16,799 nt of DNA from Bacillota bacterium (lineage in GTDB: Bacteria > Bacillota > Clostridia > Lachnospirales > Lachnospiraceae). The position numbers and the translations under genes were made by a program. Under the pieces are notes generated by a model. That model had not been told where the DNA came from. It made no database searches and saw only the letters and a program-made list of their open reading frames with translations. The stretch spans positions 1-16,799 of the forward strand of contig JAEYQV010000043.1 in assembly GCA_023409835.1 (NCBI GenBank), given 5' to 3'. Below are positions 1-6,430 of this stretch, in pieces (the first letter of the stretch is position 1; every line of letters begins with the position of its first letter).

Positions 1-111
1 AACACCTGCTGCTGCGGATACACCGAATTCTTCTTCACATGCTTTAACTAATTCATTTAATTCTAATACACTAAGGCCTTTAATTGCCTCGATAAATTCC
101 TGAGTTGTCAT
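1..111 (-). CDS. rplL: 50S ribosomal protein L7/L12, N-terminal part (gene continues past the left edge)
   Basis: Only the first 37 codons are present; translation begins MTTQEFIEAIKGLSVLELNE and runs on to an Ala/Gly-rich stretch. This is the N-terminal dimerisation domain by which L7/L12 binds the L10 stalk base; the hinge and the factor-binding C-terminal domain lie outside the window. The ATG is at 109-111 with GGAG at 121-124, a normal spacing. It follows rplJ by 94 bases on the same strand, the usual rplJ-rplL order, so it should share the promoter and the L10 leader upstream of rplJ. Identification rests on motif, position and neighbours. Confidence 0.93.
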   Translation of the reverse strand, partial: MTTQEFIEAIKGLSVLELNELVKACEEEFGVSAAAGV

Positions 112-138
112 TTTATTTACCTCCATATGAATATTTTT

Positions 139-189
139 GTGACAGGTGGCTATTGTAAGTCCTACCTGCTAGCTTAAGGGTCTTGTCAC
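139..189 (-). other. Possible hairpin in the rplJ-rplL spacer
   Basis: The spacer holds an imperfect inverted repeat: GTGACAGGT at 139-147 pairs in pieces with ACCTG near 164-168 and GTCAC at 185-189. There is no U-tract, so it is not a simple terminator. A role in mRNA processing or in setting the L7/L12 to L10 ratio is only inference. Confidence 0.35.
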
Positions 190-205
190 CCTATGATACT
201 AATTG

Positions 206-691
206 TTATGCTGCTTTTTCAGCGATCTGCTTAAGCACACGAGCAAGATTTGTGATCGGTGACTGTAAGCTTCCAAGTAACTTGGAAATAAGAACCTCTC
301 TGGAAGGAATGGTTGCGATAGTCTCGATACCCTTTCTATCGTAGTAAGTTCCTTCTACTACACCAGCCTTAAACTCCAGCTTCGGCATCTTCTTAGCGAG
401 ATCGTTAAGAACTCTTGCCGGTGCTGTTGCATCCTGGATACCAAATGCTACTGCGGTAGGGCCATTCAGATCCTTTGCTAATGCTTCATATGCTGTTCCT
501 TTGAAAGCAAAATTAAGCATTGTGTTCTTGTATACCTTGTATACTACGCCAGCCTGTCTTAATGCCTTACGAAGCTCTGTATCCTCAGCAACGGTCAGTC
601 CGCGGTAATCTACCAGAACGGCAGCTTTCGCATTCTCAACATGACCTTTGATCTCTTCGACAACAGGTTGCTTCAATTCAACTTTAGCCAT
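206..691 (-). CDS. rplJ: 50S ribosomal protein L10
   Basis: Encodes 161 residues beginning MAKVELKQPVVEEIKGHVEN, the usual length for L10. L10 is the base of the ribosomal stalk: its N-terminal domain binds 23S rRNA and its C-terminal helix carries L7/L12 dimers. The reading frame extends three codons further to a GTG at 698-700, but that GTG lies inside the ribosome binding site. The motif AAGGAGG sits about eight bases before the ATG at 689-691, so the ATG is the true start. The gene lies between an L10-type attenuator leader (upstream) and rplL (downstream). In this family, L10 or the L10-L7/L12 complex represses its own operon through that leader. Confidence 0.96.
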   Translation of the reverse strand: MAKVELKQPVVEEIKGHVENAKAAVLVDYRGLTVAEDTELRKALRQAGVVYKVYKNTMLNFAFKGTAYEALAKDLNGPTAVAFGIQDATAPARVLNDLAKKMPKLEFKAGVVEGTYYDRKGIETIATIPSREVLISKLLGSLQSPITNLARVLKQIAEKAA

Positions 692-769
692 TACGTACAC
701 CTCCTTAACTTAATAACTGCTGTACAAGCTGAAACGATAACCGCTCCACTTGTCATGCAATTTCTATGA

Positions 770-893
770 ATAAAAAAACCTCTTACTGCCAAAGCAGAAA
801 GAGGGCTTCATGATCAATCATCAAAAACCAATTTCTCCTCGGTAGGCGGTTTCACCTTACGCCTTGCGGCACCTACTGTCTTCGGCAGTTATT
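770..893 (-). promoter_or_regulatory. L10-type ribosomal protein leader with attenuator
   Basis: The transcribed strand carries ACTGCCGAAGACAGTAGGTG, a GCCGCAAGGC hairpin, then GCCTACCGAGGAGAAATTGG, ending in a terminator hairpin. This resembles the Firmicutes L10 leader family (Rfam L10_leader), which binds L10 or the L10-L7/L12 complex and controls rplJ-rplL. The leader begins about ten bases after the -10 box and ends about 80 bases before the rplJ start. The family match is from memory, not from a covariance search. Confidence 0.85.
772..808 (-). terminator. Attenuator hairpin of the rplJ-rplL leader
   Basis: Transcript stem CCTCTTTCTGC / GCAGTAAGAGG with a short loop, followed at once by seven T residues (772-778). 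It lies inside the leader, upstream of rplJ, so it can abort transcription before the gene when L10 is in excess. Confidence 0.85.
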
Positions 894-903
894 CACAAAA
901 TGC

Positions 904-933
904 ATTATAGCACGGAGGTAGACACCCTGTCAA
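904..933 (-). promoter_or_regulatory. Sigma-A promoter of rplJ-rplL
   Basis: Perfect -35 TTGACA (complement of 928-933) and perfect -10 TATAAT (complement of 904-909), separated by 18 bases. Transcription would start near 897, at the beginning of the L10 leader. The rplJ-rplL pair can therefore be transcribed separately from the rpmG-rplA genes. Confidence 0.9.
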
Positions 934-969
934 CCTCAATTTGCATTTTATTATTAAACTTTTTATTAT

Positions 970-1017
970 AAAGAGAGCTGTTTCTCGCTAATCTGCTGAT
1001 TAGTATTGAAACAGCTC
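970..1017 (-). terminator. Terminator-like hairpin after rplA
   Basis: Stem GAGCTGTTTC / GAAACAGCTC (1008-1017 with 975-984) with an inner CTAATC / GATTAG stem. It is followed by TCTTTATAAT, a weak U-tract. It starts about 13 bases after the rplA stop and precedes the rplJ promoter, which suits a partial terminator separating the two units. Confidence 0.7.
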
Positions 1018-1030
1018 CATACATTTATAA

Positions 1031-1723
1031 TTAGCTTAATTTACCTGTATTTAACTTAACGCCAGGACCCATGGTAGATGCCAGGGTTACGCTTCTTAAA
1101 TACTGTCCCTTTGCTGCGGACGGTTTTGCCTTATTAATCGCACCGATTAAGGTCTGGAAGTTGTCATTCAGCTGTTCCTCGGTGAAGGAAGCCTTACCTA
1201 AAGGAACATGAATGATATTGGTCTTATCCAGTCTGTACTCAATCTTACCTGCTTTGATTTCGTTAACAGCCTTGGTTACATCCATGGTTACGGTACCAGC
1301 CTTCGGGTTTGGCATTAAGCCCTTGGGTCCGAGTACACGACCGAGACGGCCAACAACACCCATCATATCAGGAGTAGCTACTACTACATCAAACTCAAAC
1401 CAGTTCTCGTTCTGAATCTTAGGAACGAGCTCGTCTCCGCCTACAAAATCAGCACCTGCTGCCTGAGCCTCTGCTGCCTTGTCACCCTTTGCAAATACCA
1501 GCACGCGAACGGTCTTACCTGTACCGTGAGGTAATACAACGGCACCACGAACCTGCTGGTCAGCGTGACGGCCATCTACACCAAGTCTGATGTGGGCTTC
1601 GATTGTCTCATCAAATTTTGCTACCGCTGATTTCTTAACCAGGCTGATAGCTTCTGATGCATCATACTGCACGGATCTGTCGATCAGCTTTGCAGCATCT
1701 GTATATTTCTTTCCTCTTTTCAT
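1031..1723 (-). CDS. rplA: 50S ribosomal protein L1
   Basis: Encodes 230 residues, the normal length for bacterial L1. Signature segments include VDGRHADQQVRGAVVLPHGT near residue 50 and MGVVGRLGRVLGPKGLMPNP near residue 121. L1 binds the mobile L1 stalk of 23S rRNA at the ribosomal E site, and in many bacteria it also represses the L11-L1 mRNA. The ATG at 1721-1723 is preceded by AGGAGG at good spacing. It lies downstream of rplK with an unusually long, structured 250-base spacer. Confidence 0.97.
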   Translation of the reverse strand: MKRGKKYTDAAKLIDRSVQYDASEAISLVKKSAVAKFDETIEAHIRLGVDGRHADQQVRGAVVLPHGTGKTVRVLVFAKGDKAAEAQAAGADFVGGDELVPKIQNENWFEFDVVVATPDMMGVVGRLGRVLGPKGLMPNPKAGTVTMDVTKAVNEIKAGKIEYRLDKTNIIHVPLGKASFTEEQLNDNFQTLIGAINKAKPSAAKGQYLRSVTLASTMGPGVKLNTGKLS

Positions 1724-1973
1724 TATATAAACCTCCTAGTGGTTTTATCGGAAGAAAACGAATATCTAACTCCTGCCGGAATTATTACTTAAGCATTCAT
1801 CGGCGGAGAATGTGATTCGTTGGCGAATACAATTTGTATATGCCTGTTGAACATCTATCGCTTCAGCCTGAGAGCCTTTATAGGGCTTCAGCCTTGGCAG
1901 GTTCAACATTTCCTCCCACATTAATAGATTCTAAATCGCACAATCTCTTTCAATCATGCTGTTGTGTTCTTAA
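1724..1973 (-). promoter_or_regulatory. Structured rplK-rplA spacer
   Basis: These 250 bases contain no gene. An 8-base inverted repeat (TGTTGAAC at 1845-1852, GTTCAACA at 1901-1908) encloses two copies of GCTTCAGCC. Just upstream on the transcript, at 1907-1919, is GTGGGAGGAAAT, nearly the same as an element before rplK. L1 is known to repress the L11-L1 operon by binding its mRNA; assigning this spacer to that role is inference. Confidence 0.5.
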
Positions 1974-2399
1974 TTAGTCTACTACAGTGATACCCATGCT
2001 TCTTGCAGTGCCGGCGATCATGCTCATAGCTGCTTCAACGCTGGCTGCATTTAAATCGGGCATCTTAAGCTCAGCAATCTTACGAACTTCTGCCTTAGTA
2101 ATGGTTGCTACCTTCGTTTTGTGAGGTACAGCGGAACCAGACTTAATGTTGCAGGCCTTCTTCAATAATACTGCTGCCGGGGGTGTCTTAGTGATGAAGC
2201 TGAAGCTTCTGTCTGCGTAAACAGTGATTACAACCGGAATGATCATGCCTTCCTGATCAGCTGTTCTTGCATTGAATTCCTTTGTGAACTGTACAATGTT
2301 CACGCCATGCTGTCCAAGTGCGGGTCCAACCGGGGGAGCCGGTGTTGCCTTTGCAGCAGGGATCTGTAATTTGATATAACCTGTTACTTTCTTTGCCAT
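1974..2399 (-). CDS. rplK: 50S ribosomal protein L11
   Basis: Encodes 141 residues, the standard length. It begins MAKKVTGYIKLQIPAAKATP and contains PPVGPALGQHGVNI, the conserved proline/glycine-rich N-terminal domain that contacts translation factors and is the thiostrepton site. The C-terminal half binds the GTPase-associated region of 23S rRNA. The ATG at 2397-2399 follows AGGAGG with normal spacing. Its order after nusG and before rplA is the classic one. Confidence 0.97.
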   Translation of the reverse strand: MAKKVTGYIKLQIPAAKATPAPPVGPALGQHGVNIVQFTKEFNARTADQEGMIIPVVITVYADRSFSFITKTPPAAVLLKKACNIKSGSAVPHKTKVATITKAEVRKIAELKMPDLNAASVEAAMSMIAGTARSMGITVVD

Positions 2400-2421
2400 T
2401 ATAGCATACCTCCTGATAAAT

Positions 2422-2449
2422 GTGGTGTTTGCGGGGATTTCCCTCCCAC
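2422..2449 (-). promoter_or_regulatory. Hairpin before rplK (possible L1 autoregulatory site)
   Basis: On the transcript GTGG pairs with CCAC, and an inner GGG pairs with CCC around an AAAT loop, leaving an asymmetric internal loop. It lies a few bases before the rplK ribosome binding site. Its GTGGGAGGGAAAT core recurs before rplA. L1 repression of the L11-L1 mRNA is established for other bacteria; that this is the site here is inferred. Confidence 0.5.
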
Positions 2450-2527
2450 TGGAACTGCATAAGTTTCTACATTACTTTTGTTAGCACTGATGTCATTCGC
2501 GAATGAACTGCAGTTAAGTTCAATAGC

Positions 2528-3049
2528 TTATTTTCGGATCTTTACTTCACTGAAACCGATCTCAACCGGCGTTTCACGTCCAAACATATCCACGCTGATT
2601 GTAACAATTTGCTTGTGTGTATTGATCTGCTTGATAATACCTGTCGTATTCTCCCAAACTCCGGATACAACCGTTACGGTATCACCAATCTCAAAATCAA
2701 CTACTACATCATTGCTCTTAATTCCCATTCCGCGCATTTCTGCATCAGTTAACGGAACCGGTTGCTTGGAATCCGGGCCAACGAAGCCAGTTACGCCTCT
2801 GGTATTACGAACTACATACCATACATCATCATTCATGACCATATGGAGCAATACATAACCAGGAAACATCTTCTTCTGCACGCGTTTTTTCACACCGTTC
2901 TTCACTTCGATAACGTCCTGCATCGGAACTGATACTTCCAGAATCTGATCCTGAAGTTTCATGCTTTCGATTGTTTTTTCAATGGTAGCCTTTACCTTGT
3001 TCTCATACCCAGAATAGGTGTGAACAACGTACCAATTAGCCTCTGACAT
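2528..3049 (-). CDS. nusG: Transcription termination/antitermination protein NusG
   Basis: Encodes 173 residues. The N-terminal NGN domain starts NWYVVHTYSGYENKVKATIE and includes FPGYVLLHMVMND. The C-terminal KOW domain runs from about residue 123 (IGDTVTVVSGVWENTTGIIK) to FGRETPVEIGFSEVKI. NusG binds the RNA polymerase clamp and modulates pausing, Rho action and transcription-translation coupling. The usual GPF of the KOW motif is replaced here by GVWENT. The ATG at 3047-3049 has GGGTGAGGAT just before it and is ten bases from the secE stop, so the two are co-translated neighbours. Confidence 0.97.
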   Translation of the reverse strand: MSEANWYVVHTYSGYENKVKATIEKTIESMKLQDQILEVSVPMQDVIEVKNGVKKRVQKKMFPGYVLLHMVMNDDVWYVVRNTRGVTGFVGPDSKQPVPLTDAEMRGMGIKSNDVVVDFEIGDTVTVVSGVWENTTGIIKQINTHKQIVTISVDMFGRETPVEIGFSEVKIRK

Positions 3050-3059
3050 ATCCTCACCC

Positions 3060-3272
3060 TTATCCTAATATGATTCCTATACCGAGTTCAATTAAGTAAT
3101 CCAGAACATAAATAATTACACCCAATACAACGGTAACAGCAATGACAGCTACTGACTGCTTTGTAAGAGAATCCTTATCCGGCCAAATGATCTTTTTGAA
3201 CTCGGACTTGATGCCCTTAAACCAGCTTTTCTTCGGAGCCTTTTCGGCCGTGTTATTTGCCATCTCTCCCAT
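3060..3272 (-). CDS. secE: Preprotein translocase subunit SecE
   Basis: Encodes 70 residues: a short charged N-terminus, the conserved cytoplasmic segment WFKGIKSEFKKIIWPDKDSL and one hydrophobic membrane span (about residues 41-69). This is the compact single-span SecE of Gram-positive bacteria, which clamps SecY in the Sec translocon. The ATG at 3270-3272 has GGGAAG at good spacing. A second ATG at 3261-3263 has GGGAG only two bases away, so the first is preferred. It follows rpmG by 25 bases. Confidence 0.95.
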   Translation of the reverse strand: MGEMANNTAEKAPKKSWFKGIKSEFKKIIWPDKDSLTKQSVAVIAVTVVLGVIIYVLDYLIELGIGIILG

Positions 3273-3297
3273 GTCTTCACTTCCCTTTCAGATATAA

Positions 3298-3447
3298 TTA
3301 TTTTGTTTCTTTGTGCAGTGTGTGGGTTCTGCAGAACTTACAGTACTTCTTTGTTTCCATTCTGTCCGGATGTAACTTCTTTTCTTTAGTCATGTTGTAA
3401 TTGCGTTGTTTGCAATCTGTACATGCCAATGTAATCTTTACGCGCAC
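3298..3447 (-). CDS. rpmG: 50S ribosomal protein L33, zinc-binding form
   Basis: A 49-codon gene with a GTG start at 3445-3447 and GGAGG at good spacing. The product begins MRVKITLACTDCKQRNYNMT and ends THTLHKETK. Cys9, Cys12, Cys36 and Cys39 form two CxxC pairs, so this is the zinc-ribbon (C+) form of L33 rather than a zinc-independent paralogue. It is the first gene of the rpmG-secE-nusG group and is followed 25 bases later by secE. It is short and starts with GTG, so automated calls can miss it. Confidence 0.95.
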   Translation of the reverse strand: MRVKITLACTDCKQRNYNMTKEKKLHPDRMETKKYCKFCRTHTLHKETK

Positions 3448-3478
3448 AATTACCACCTCCGATTTCTCTTGTAGCGCT

Positions 3479-3506
3479 CAATTGAACCAGCTTATCAGCT
3501 CAATTG
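3479..3506 (-). other. Hairpin in the rpmG leader
   Basis: Inverted repeat CAATTGAA / CAATTG with an inner AGCT-gata-AGCT stem, lying between the rpmG promoter and its ribosome binding site. There is no U-tract. It could be a leader structure or an mRNA-stabilising hairpin; I cannot assign a function. Confidence 0.45.
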
Positions 3507-3577
3507 TGGTTAATAAGGCCGCTTCGCAAAGGGGACATTTTAGGCATAAAAAAAAAGCCCTCTTTCTTCGCTTATCC

Positions 3578-3606
3578 AATATATCACACCCAATCAAATC
3601 CGTCAA
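3578..3606 (-). promoter_or_regulatory. Sigma-A promoter of rpmG-secE-nusG-rplK-rplA
   Basis: -35 TTGACG (complement of 3601-3606) and -10 TATATT (complement of 3578-3583) with a 17-base spacer. Transcription would start near 3571, giving a leader of about 125 nt before rpmG. That leader has nine consecutive T residues (complement of 3548-3556). The -35 box begins about a dozen bases from the edge of the tandem structured repeat. Confidence 0.8.
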
Positions 3607-3618
3607 CTGATTTTTCGC

Positions 3619-3746
3619 GAATAAGCGGATTAGTCAAACAATAGGGAAGCGAAGCGCATGCTTGCATGCAGATTCGATTCCATATTGTTTGATAAGTGCA
3701 ACGCGAACGAAAGGACGAAGTCCTTGAGTTCCTAATCCGCTTATTC
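3619..3746. repeat. Structured repeat, copy 1
   Basis: Outer arms GAATAAGCGGATTAG (3619-3633) and CTAATCCGCTTATTC (3732-3746) are perfect 15-base complements. Inside is a long hairpin with arms TCAAACAATA (3634-3643) and TATTGTTTGA (3683-3692), a second near-perfect stem GGAAGCGAA / TTCGATTCC, and an apex with GCTTGCATGC. Between the hairpin and the closing arm is a constant block with the mini-hairpin AAGGAC-GAA-GTCCTT (3711-3725). Folded, this gives a three-way junction. No coding frame or transposase is associated. I do not recognise the family. Confidence 0.8.
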
Positions 3747-3753
3747 ACTTTAA

Positions 3754-3877
3754 GGATTAGTCCATCGATGCGGAAGTGTTTCGCGAGCTTGCACGCAGAA
3801 ACGCTTCAGTATCGATGGATAAGTGCAACGCGAACGAAAGGACGAAGTCCTTGAGTTTCTAATCCGCTTATTCACTT
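3754..3877. repeat. Structured repeat, copy 2
   Basis: Outer arms GGATTAG (3754-3760) and CTAATCC (3859-3865). The hairpin arms TCCATCGAT (3761-3769) and ATCGATGGA (3811-3819) differ from those of copy 1 but remain perfectly complementary. The second stem GAAGTGTTTC / GAAACGCTTC (3773-3782, 3798-3807) pairs with one G-T wobble on the plus strand. The block 3818-3877 matches copy 1 (3691-3750) at 59 of 60 positions. The apex GCTTGCACGC matches copy 1 at nine of ten positions. Confidence 0.8.
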
Positions 3878-3899
3878 CATGCACCATTGCATTCGCGTA

Positions 3900-3928
3900 T
3901 TCTAATCCACTTATAACTTCATGGATTA
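3900..3928. repeat. Degenerate third copy of the repeat border
   Basis: The sequence TTCTAATCCACTTATAACTT followed by ATGGATTA resembles the junction between copies 1 and 2 (3729-3759). The hairpin and constant block are absent. Its last bases include the stop codon of the protease gene (3926-3928). Confidence 0.5.
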
Positions 3929-6148
3929 ATTCTTCTTTATCACCTTGATCTCACATACGGCCAACCTGCCACTGCTGGTTTTTGCTCTGATATAAGTACT
4001 ACCTGTCTTAAGGGCAGTTATGGTTCCTTTAGCGGATACGGTTGCTACCGTCTCATCACTACTAATAAACGTAACCTTGTCCGTTGTATTCGATGGTTTC
4101 AAAAAAGTCTTCAGGGTATACTGCTCCCCTACGACAAGGGTTTTTGATTCTCTTGATAATTTAACCCCTGTAGCCTTAATTGTCTTAATATTAATCTGTC
4201 GGATAGCTGTATTCCCTCGGTAATCAATGGCATATATCGTATAAATACCATCCTTCTTCACCTTGAAGGATCCCTTGCCATCCTTTAGAGTAATATCGGT
4301 ACCGGCTCCCGCCGGAAGAAAATCTGCAACCGTCTTAGCACCCTTCAAATACTTAACTCTCTTGATACCGCTGTGGGTATCGCTGACACGAACCGTGACG
4401 GTTCTTGTTTTATAAGTATTAGAAACACTGAAGGTCGGAACAATCTTGGGTGCAGTGGTATCATCCTGTACCTCATATACCAGTAGTGTCTCGTTACCGG
4501 CATAATCCCCTGCATAATAAGTGTAGGTTCCCGCCTTTTCTAAGGAAACCTCCTGATCCTTAACCCGAATACCATCCGTTCCCCGTCTAAAATCGGCCAG
4601 GACCTTCTCTCCGCTTTGCCACTTTATAACACGGATTGACGATCCGCCCTCATCCTTCACAGCTACAGGCACTCTGATAATACCCTTATCATAAATTGTT
4701 TTTAATTCAATTACAGGAGCAGAAGTGTCCATAAGTAGATTATTCTCCGCAGCTGATACTGCAAGGAGTGCATCCGGTATACCAGGATAAATAATTTCTC
4801 CCTCAAGGTCAGACAGAGGCTTGATATGATCAACAATCACCTTCTTTACATTAGACGGGAAGACATTATCATAATAGGAATAAATCAAGGCTGCCACTCC
4901 GCTTACCTGAGGTGCTGCCATGGACGATCCGCTCAAGGAGGAATAGGTTCCTACTACCGTACTGAAGATATCCTGGCCCGGTGCAGCGATATCTACCGTC
5001 AGATTACCGCGATTAGAAAGATAGGTCAGTTTACCTTCCGCATCAACAAAGGTTACGGAAATCATATTCTCTAATCCCAGATTTGCCGGATAAGTCGGCT
5101 TGTCATCGTTATCGGAACCGGTATTACCTGCGGCTGCTACAAAGAGCATATCGGACTCTTCCATAACTTCTCTTAAGGCGGGAGTATAGGAACTGGTGCC
5201 CCAGCTAAGATTACAGATATCCGCGCCCATCATTGTTGCATATTTTATTGCTTCTATCGCACTGGATACGTTGCCTGTTCCATCCGGGCCGCCATTGATT
5301 TTTAAGGCCATCAGTTTAATATTGATACCGGAGGCAATCCCTGCGATTCCGATATTGTTATTTGCAGTAGCTCCGATTATGCCAGCAATATGCGTACCAT
5401 GGTCGTCCCTATCCTTCGGATTCGAAAGATACATTTTATGCTTCTCGTCATACTTATAATGACAAATGGAACCATCCCCGTTGTAAAAATCCCATCCGTA
5501 GACATCATCGATATATCCGTTATTATCATTATCCAGTCCATCCTCCGGAATCTCATTTTCATTCACCCACATATGCTCTGCCAGTTCCGGATGCTTGTAA
5601 TCAATTCCTGTATCAATAATTGCTACAATAACCTCCCGGTTGTTGCCTTCTCTGCTATTTAAAAAGCCCCAGGCCTCAGGGATATTCATGTCCACATCCG
5701 CAGTGGATGCCAGTTCTTCCTTTACAATGTTCTGATAGGAAATATATTTACCCTGATTATTGAGTGCCCATTGGGAGTCGGAGTAGGTATCGTTACTGAT
5801 CTTCAGAGAGCTGATGCTGTAATTTGGTTGTACTGTCTTCACCAGCTCATCATTTTTGAGTCGGCTCAGAGCCGACTCATATTCTTTGATATCCTTAATT
5901 GCGATTAACGCATAGTCCTCCATATGACGAATTAGCTCCGCTGATGCTCCCAGCGAAGCTACCATAGCCTTCAAAGCTTCGTCCTCAGGCTCACGGTCAA
6001 GCAAAACCACGATTTCTCCTCCGGTTTCCTTATATGCCTTCACAGACCGTTTCCCTGCCCTATAGCCGCTCCAGAGAAAAACAGCCAATAGTACAGCCAT
6101 CACAAGGATGATTGAGTAAATTATGTATTTTAATGATATTTTTTTCAT
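3926..6148 (-). CDS. Membrane-anchored subtilisin-like serine protease (S8 family) with Ig-like tail
   Basis: About 740 residues from the ATG at 6146-6148. Residues 4-26 form one hydrophobic membrane anchor. Residues ~40-115 resemble a protease propeptide. The catalytic domain shows Asp179 in AIIDTGIDYKHPEL, His250 in DDHGTHIAG, oxyanion Asn342 in AAAGNTG and Ser409 in SGSSMAAP, so the triad is complete. An Asp/Asn-rich loop, DGLDNDNNGYIDD (203-215), probably binds calcium. Two related Ig-like repeats (about 474-560 and 563-655, both with ADF and YAxDYxGN) and a Big2-like domain (657-737) follow, suggesting action at the cell surface. An in-frame GTG at 6176-6178 would add ten residues; neither start has a strong ribosome binding site. 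The substrate is unknown. Confidence 0.88.
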   Translation of the reverse strand: MKKISLKYIIYSIILVMAVLLAVFLWSGYRAGKRSVKAYKETGGEIVVLLDREPEDEALKAMVASLGASAELIRHMEDYALIAIKDIKEYESALSRLKNDELVKTVQPNYSISSLKISNDTYSDSQWALNNQGKYISYQNIVKEELASTADVDMNIPEAWGFLNSREGNNREVIVAIIDTGIDYKHPELAEHMWVNENEIPEDGLDNDNNGYIDDVYGWDFYNGDGSICHYKYDEKHKMYLSNPKDRDDHGTHIAGIIGATANNNIGIAGIASGINIKLMALKINGGPDGTGNVSSAIEAIKYATMMGADICNLSWGTSSYTPALREVMEESDMLFVAAAGNTGSDNDDKPTYPANLGLENMISVTFVDAEGKLTYLSNRGNLTVDIAAPGQDIFSTVVGTYSSLSGSSMAAPQVSGVAALIYSYYDNVFPSNVKKVIVDHIKPLSDLEGEIIYPGIPDALLAVSAAENNLLMDTSAPVIELKTIYDKGIIRVPVAVKDEGGSSIRVIKWQSGEKVLADFRRGTDGIRVKDQEVSLEKAGTYTYYAGDYAGNETLLVYEVQDDTTAPKIVPTFSVSNTYKTRTVTVRVSDTHSGIKRVKYLKGAKTVADFLPAGAGTDITLKDGKGSFKVKKDGIYTIYAIDYRGNTAIRQINIKTIKATGVKLSRESKTLVVGEQYTLKTFLKPSNTTDKVTFISSDETVATVSAKGTITALKTGSTYIRAKTSSGRLAVCEIKVIKKN

Positions 6149-6430
6149 CTTATGCACCACATACTTTCTTATTGTCACCTACTCTTATCCATAATTATCG
6201 TATGCTTTTATCTTGACAATAATATGGCAGACATAAAATTTTGGACATTTTTTTCAATAATCATCATTATTTTAAGATATTATGCATTTACCATATATTG
6301 GACGTGCAAAGGCTAGCATATTATGGTATAATTTATACAGAAATTCAATCATAAAATATGTAATATATTTGCATTATTTTCCAATCCGTTTTTACTAACC
6401 TATGACTATTGCATGATAAGGAGTATATTT
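6149..6430. promoter_or_regulatory. Divergent intergenic region between the protease and the AraC regulator
   Basis: AT-rich region of about 280 bases serving two divergent genes. It contains the inverted repeat AATAAT-CATC-ATTATT at 6256-6271, a possible regulator site, and an extended -10 promoter for the plus strand at 6324-6332. A minus-strand promoter for the protease is not clear: GATAAT near 6197 is the only -10 candidate and its -35 is poor. Confidence 0.5.
6324..6332 (+). promoter_or_regulatory. Extended -10 promoter of the AraC-family gene
   Basis: TGGTATAAT, a perfect extended -10 element (TGnTATAAT), without a good -35 at 17 bases. It lies about 100 bases before the start at 6431. 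Lack of a -35 suggests a weak or activator-dependent promoter. Confidence 0.6.

Noticed and set aside
2478..2858. 126-codon plus-strand frame across nusG.
   Set aside because: Antisense to a strongly supported gene, with no ribosome binding site.
3619..3928. Insertion sequence or transposon remnant.
   Set aside because: No transposase fragment and no target duplication seen; the pairing pattern differs from simple terminal inverted repeats. A non-autonomous element remains possible.
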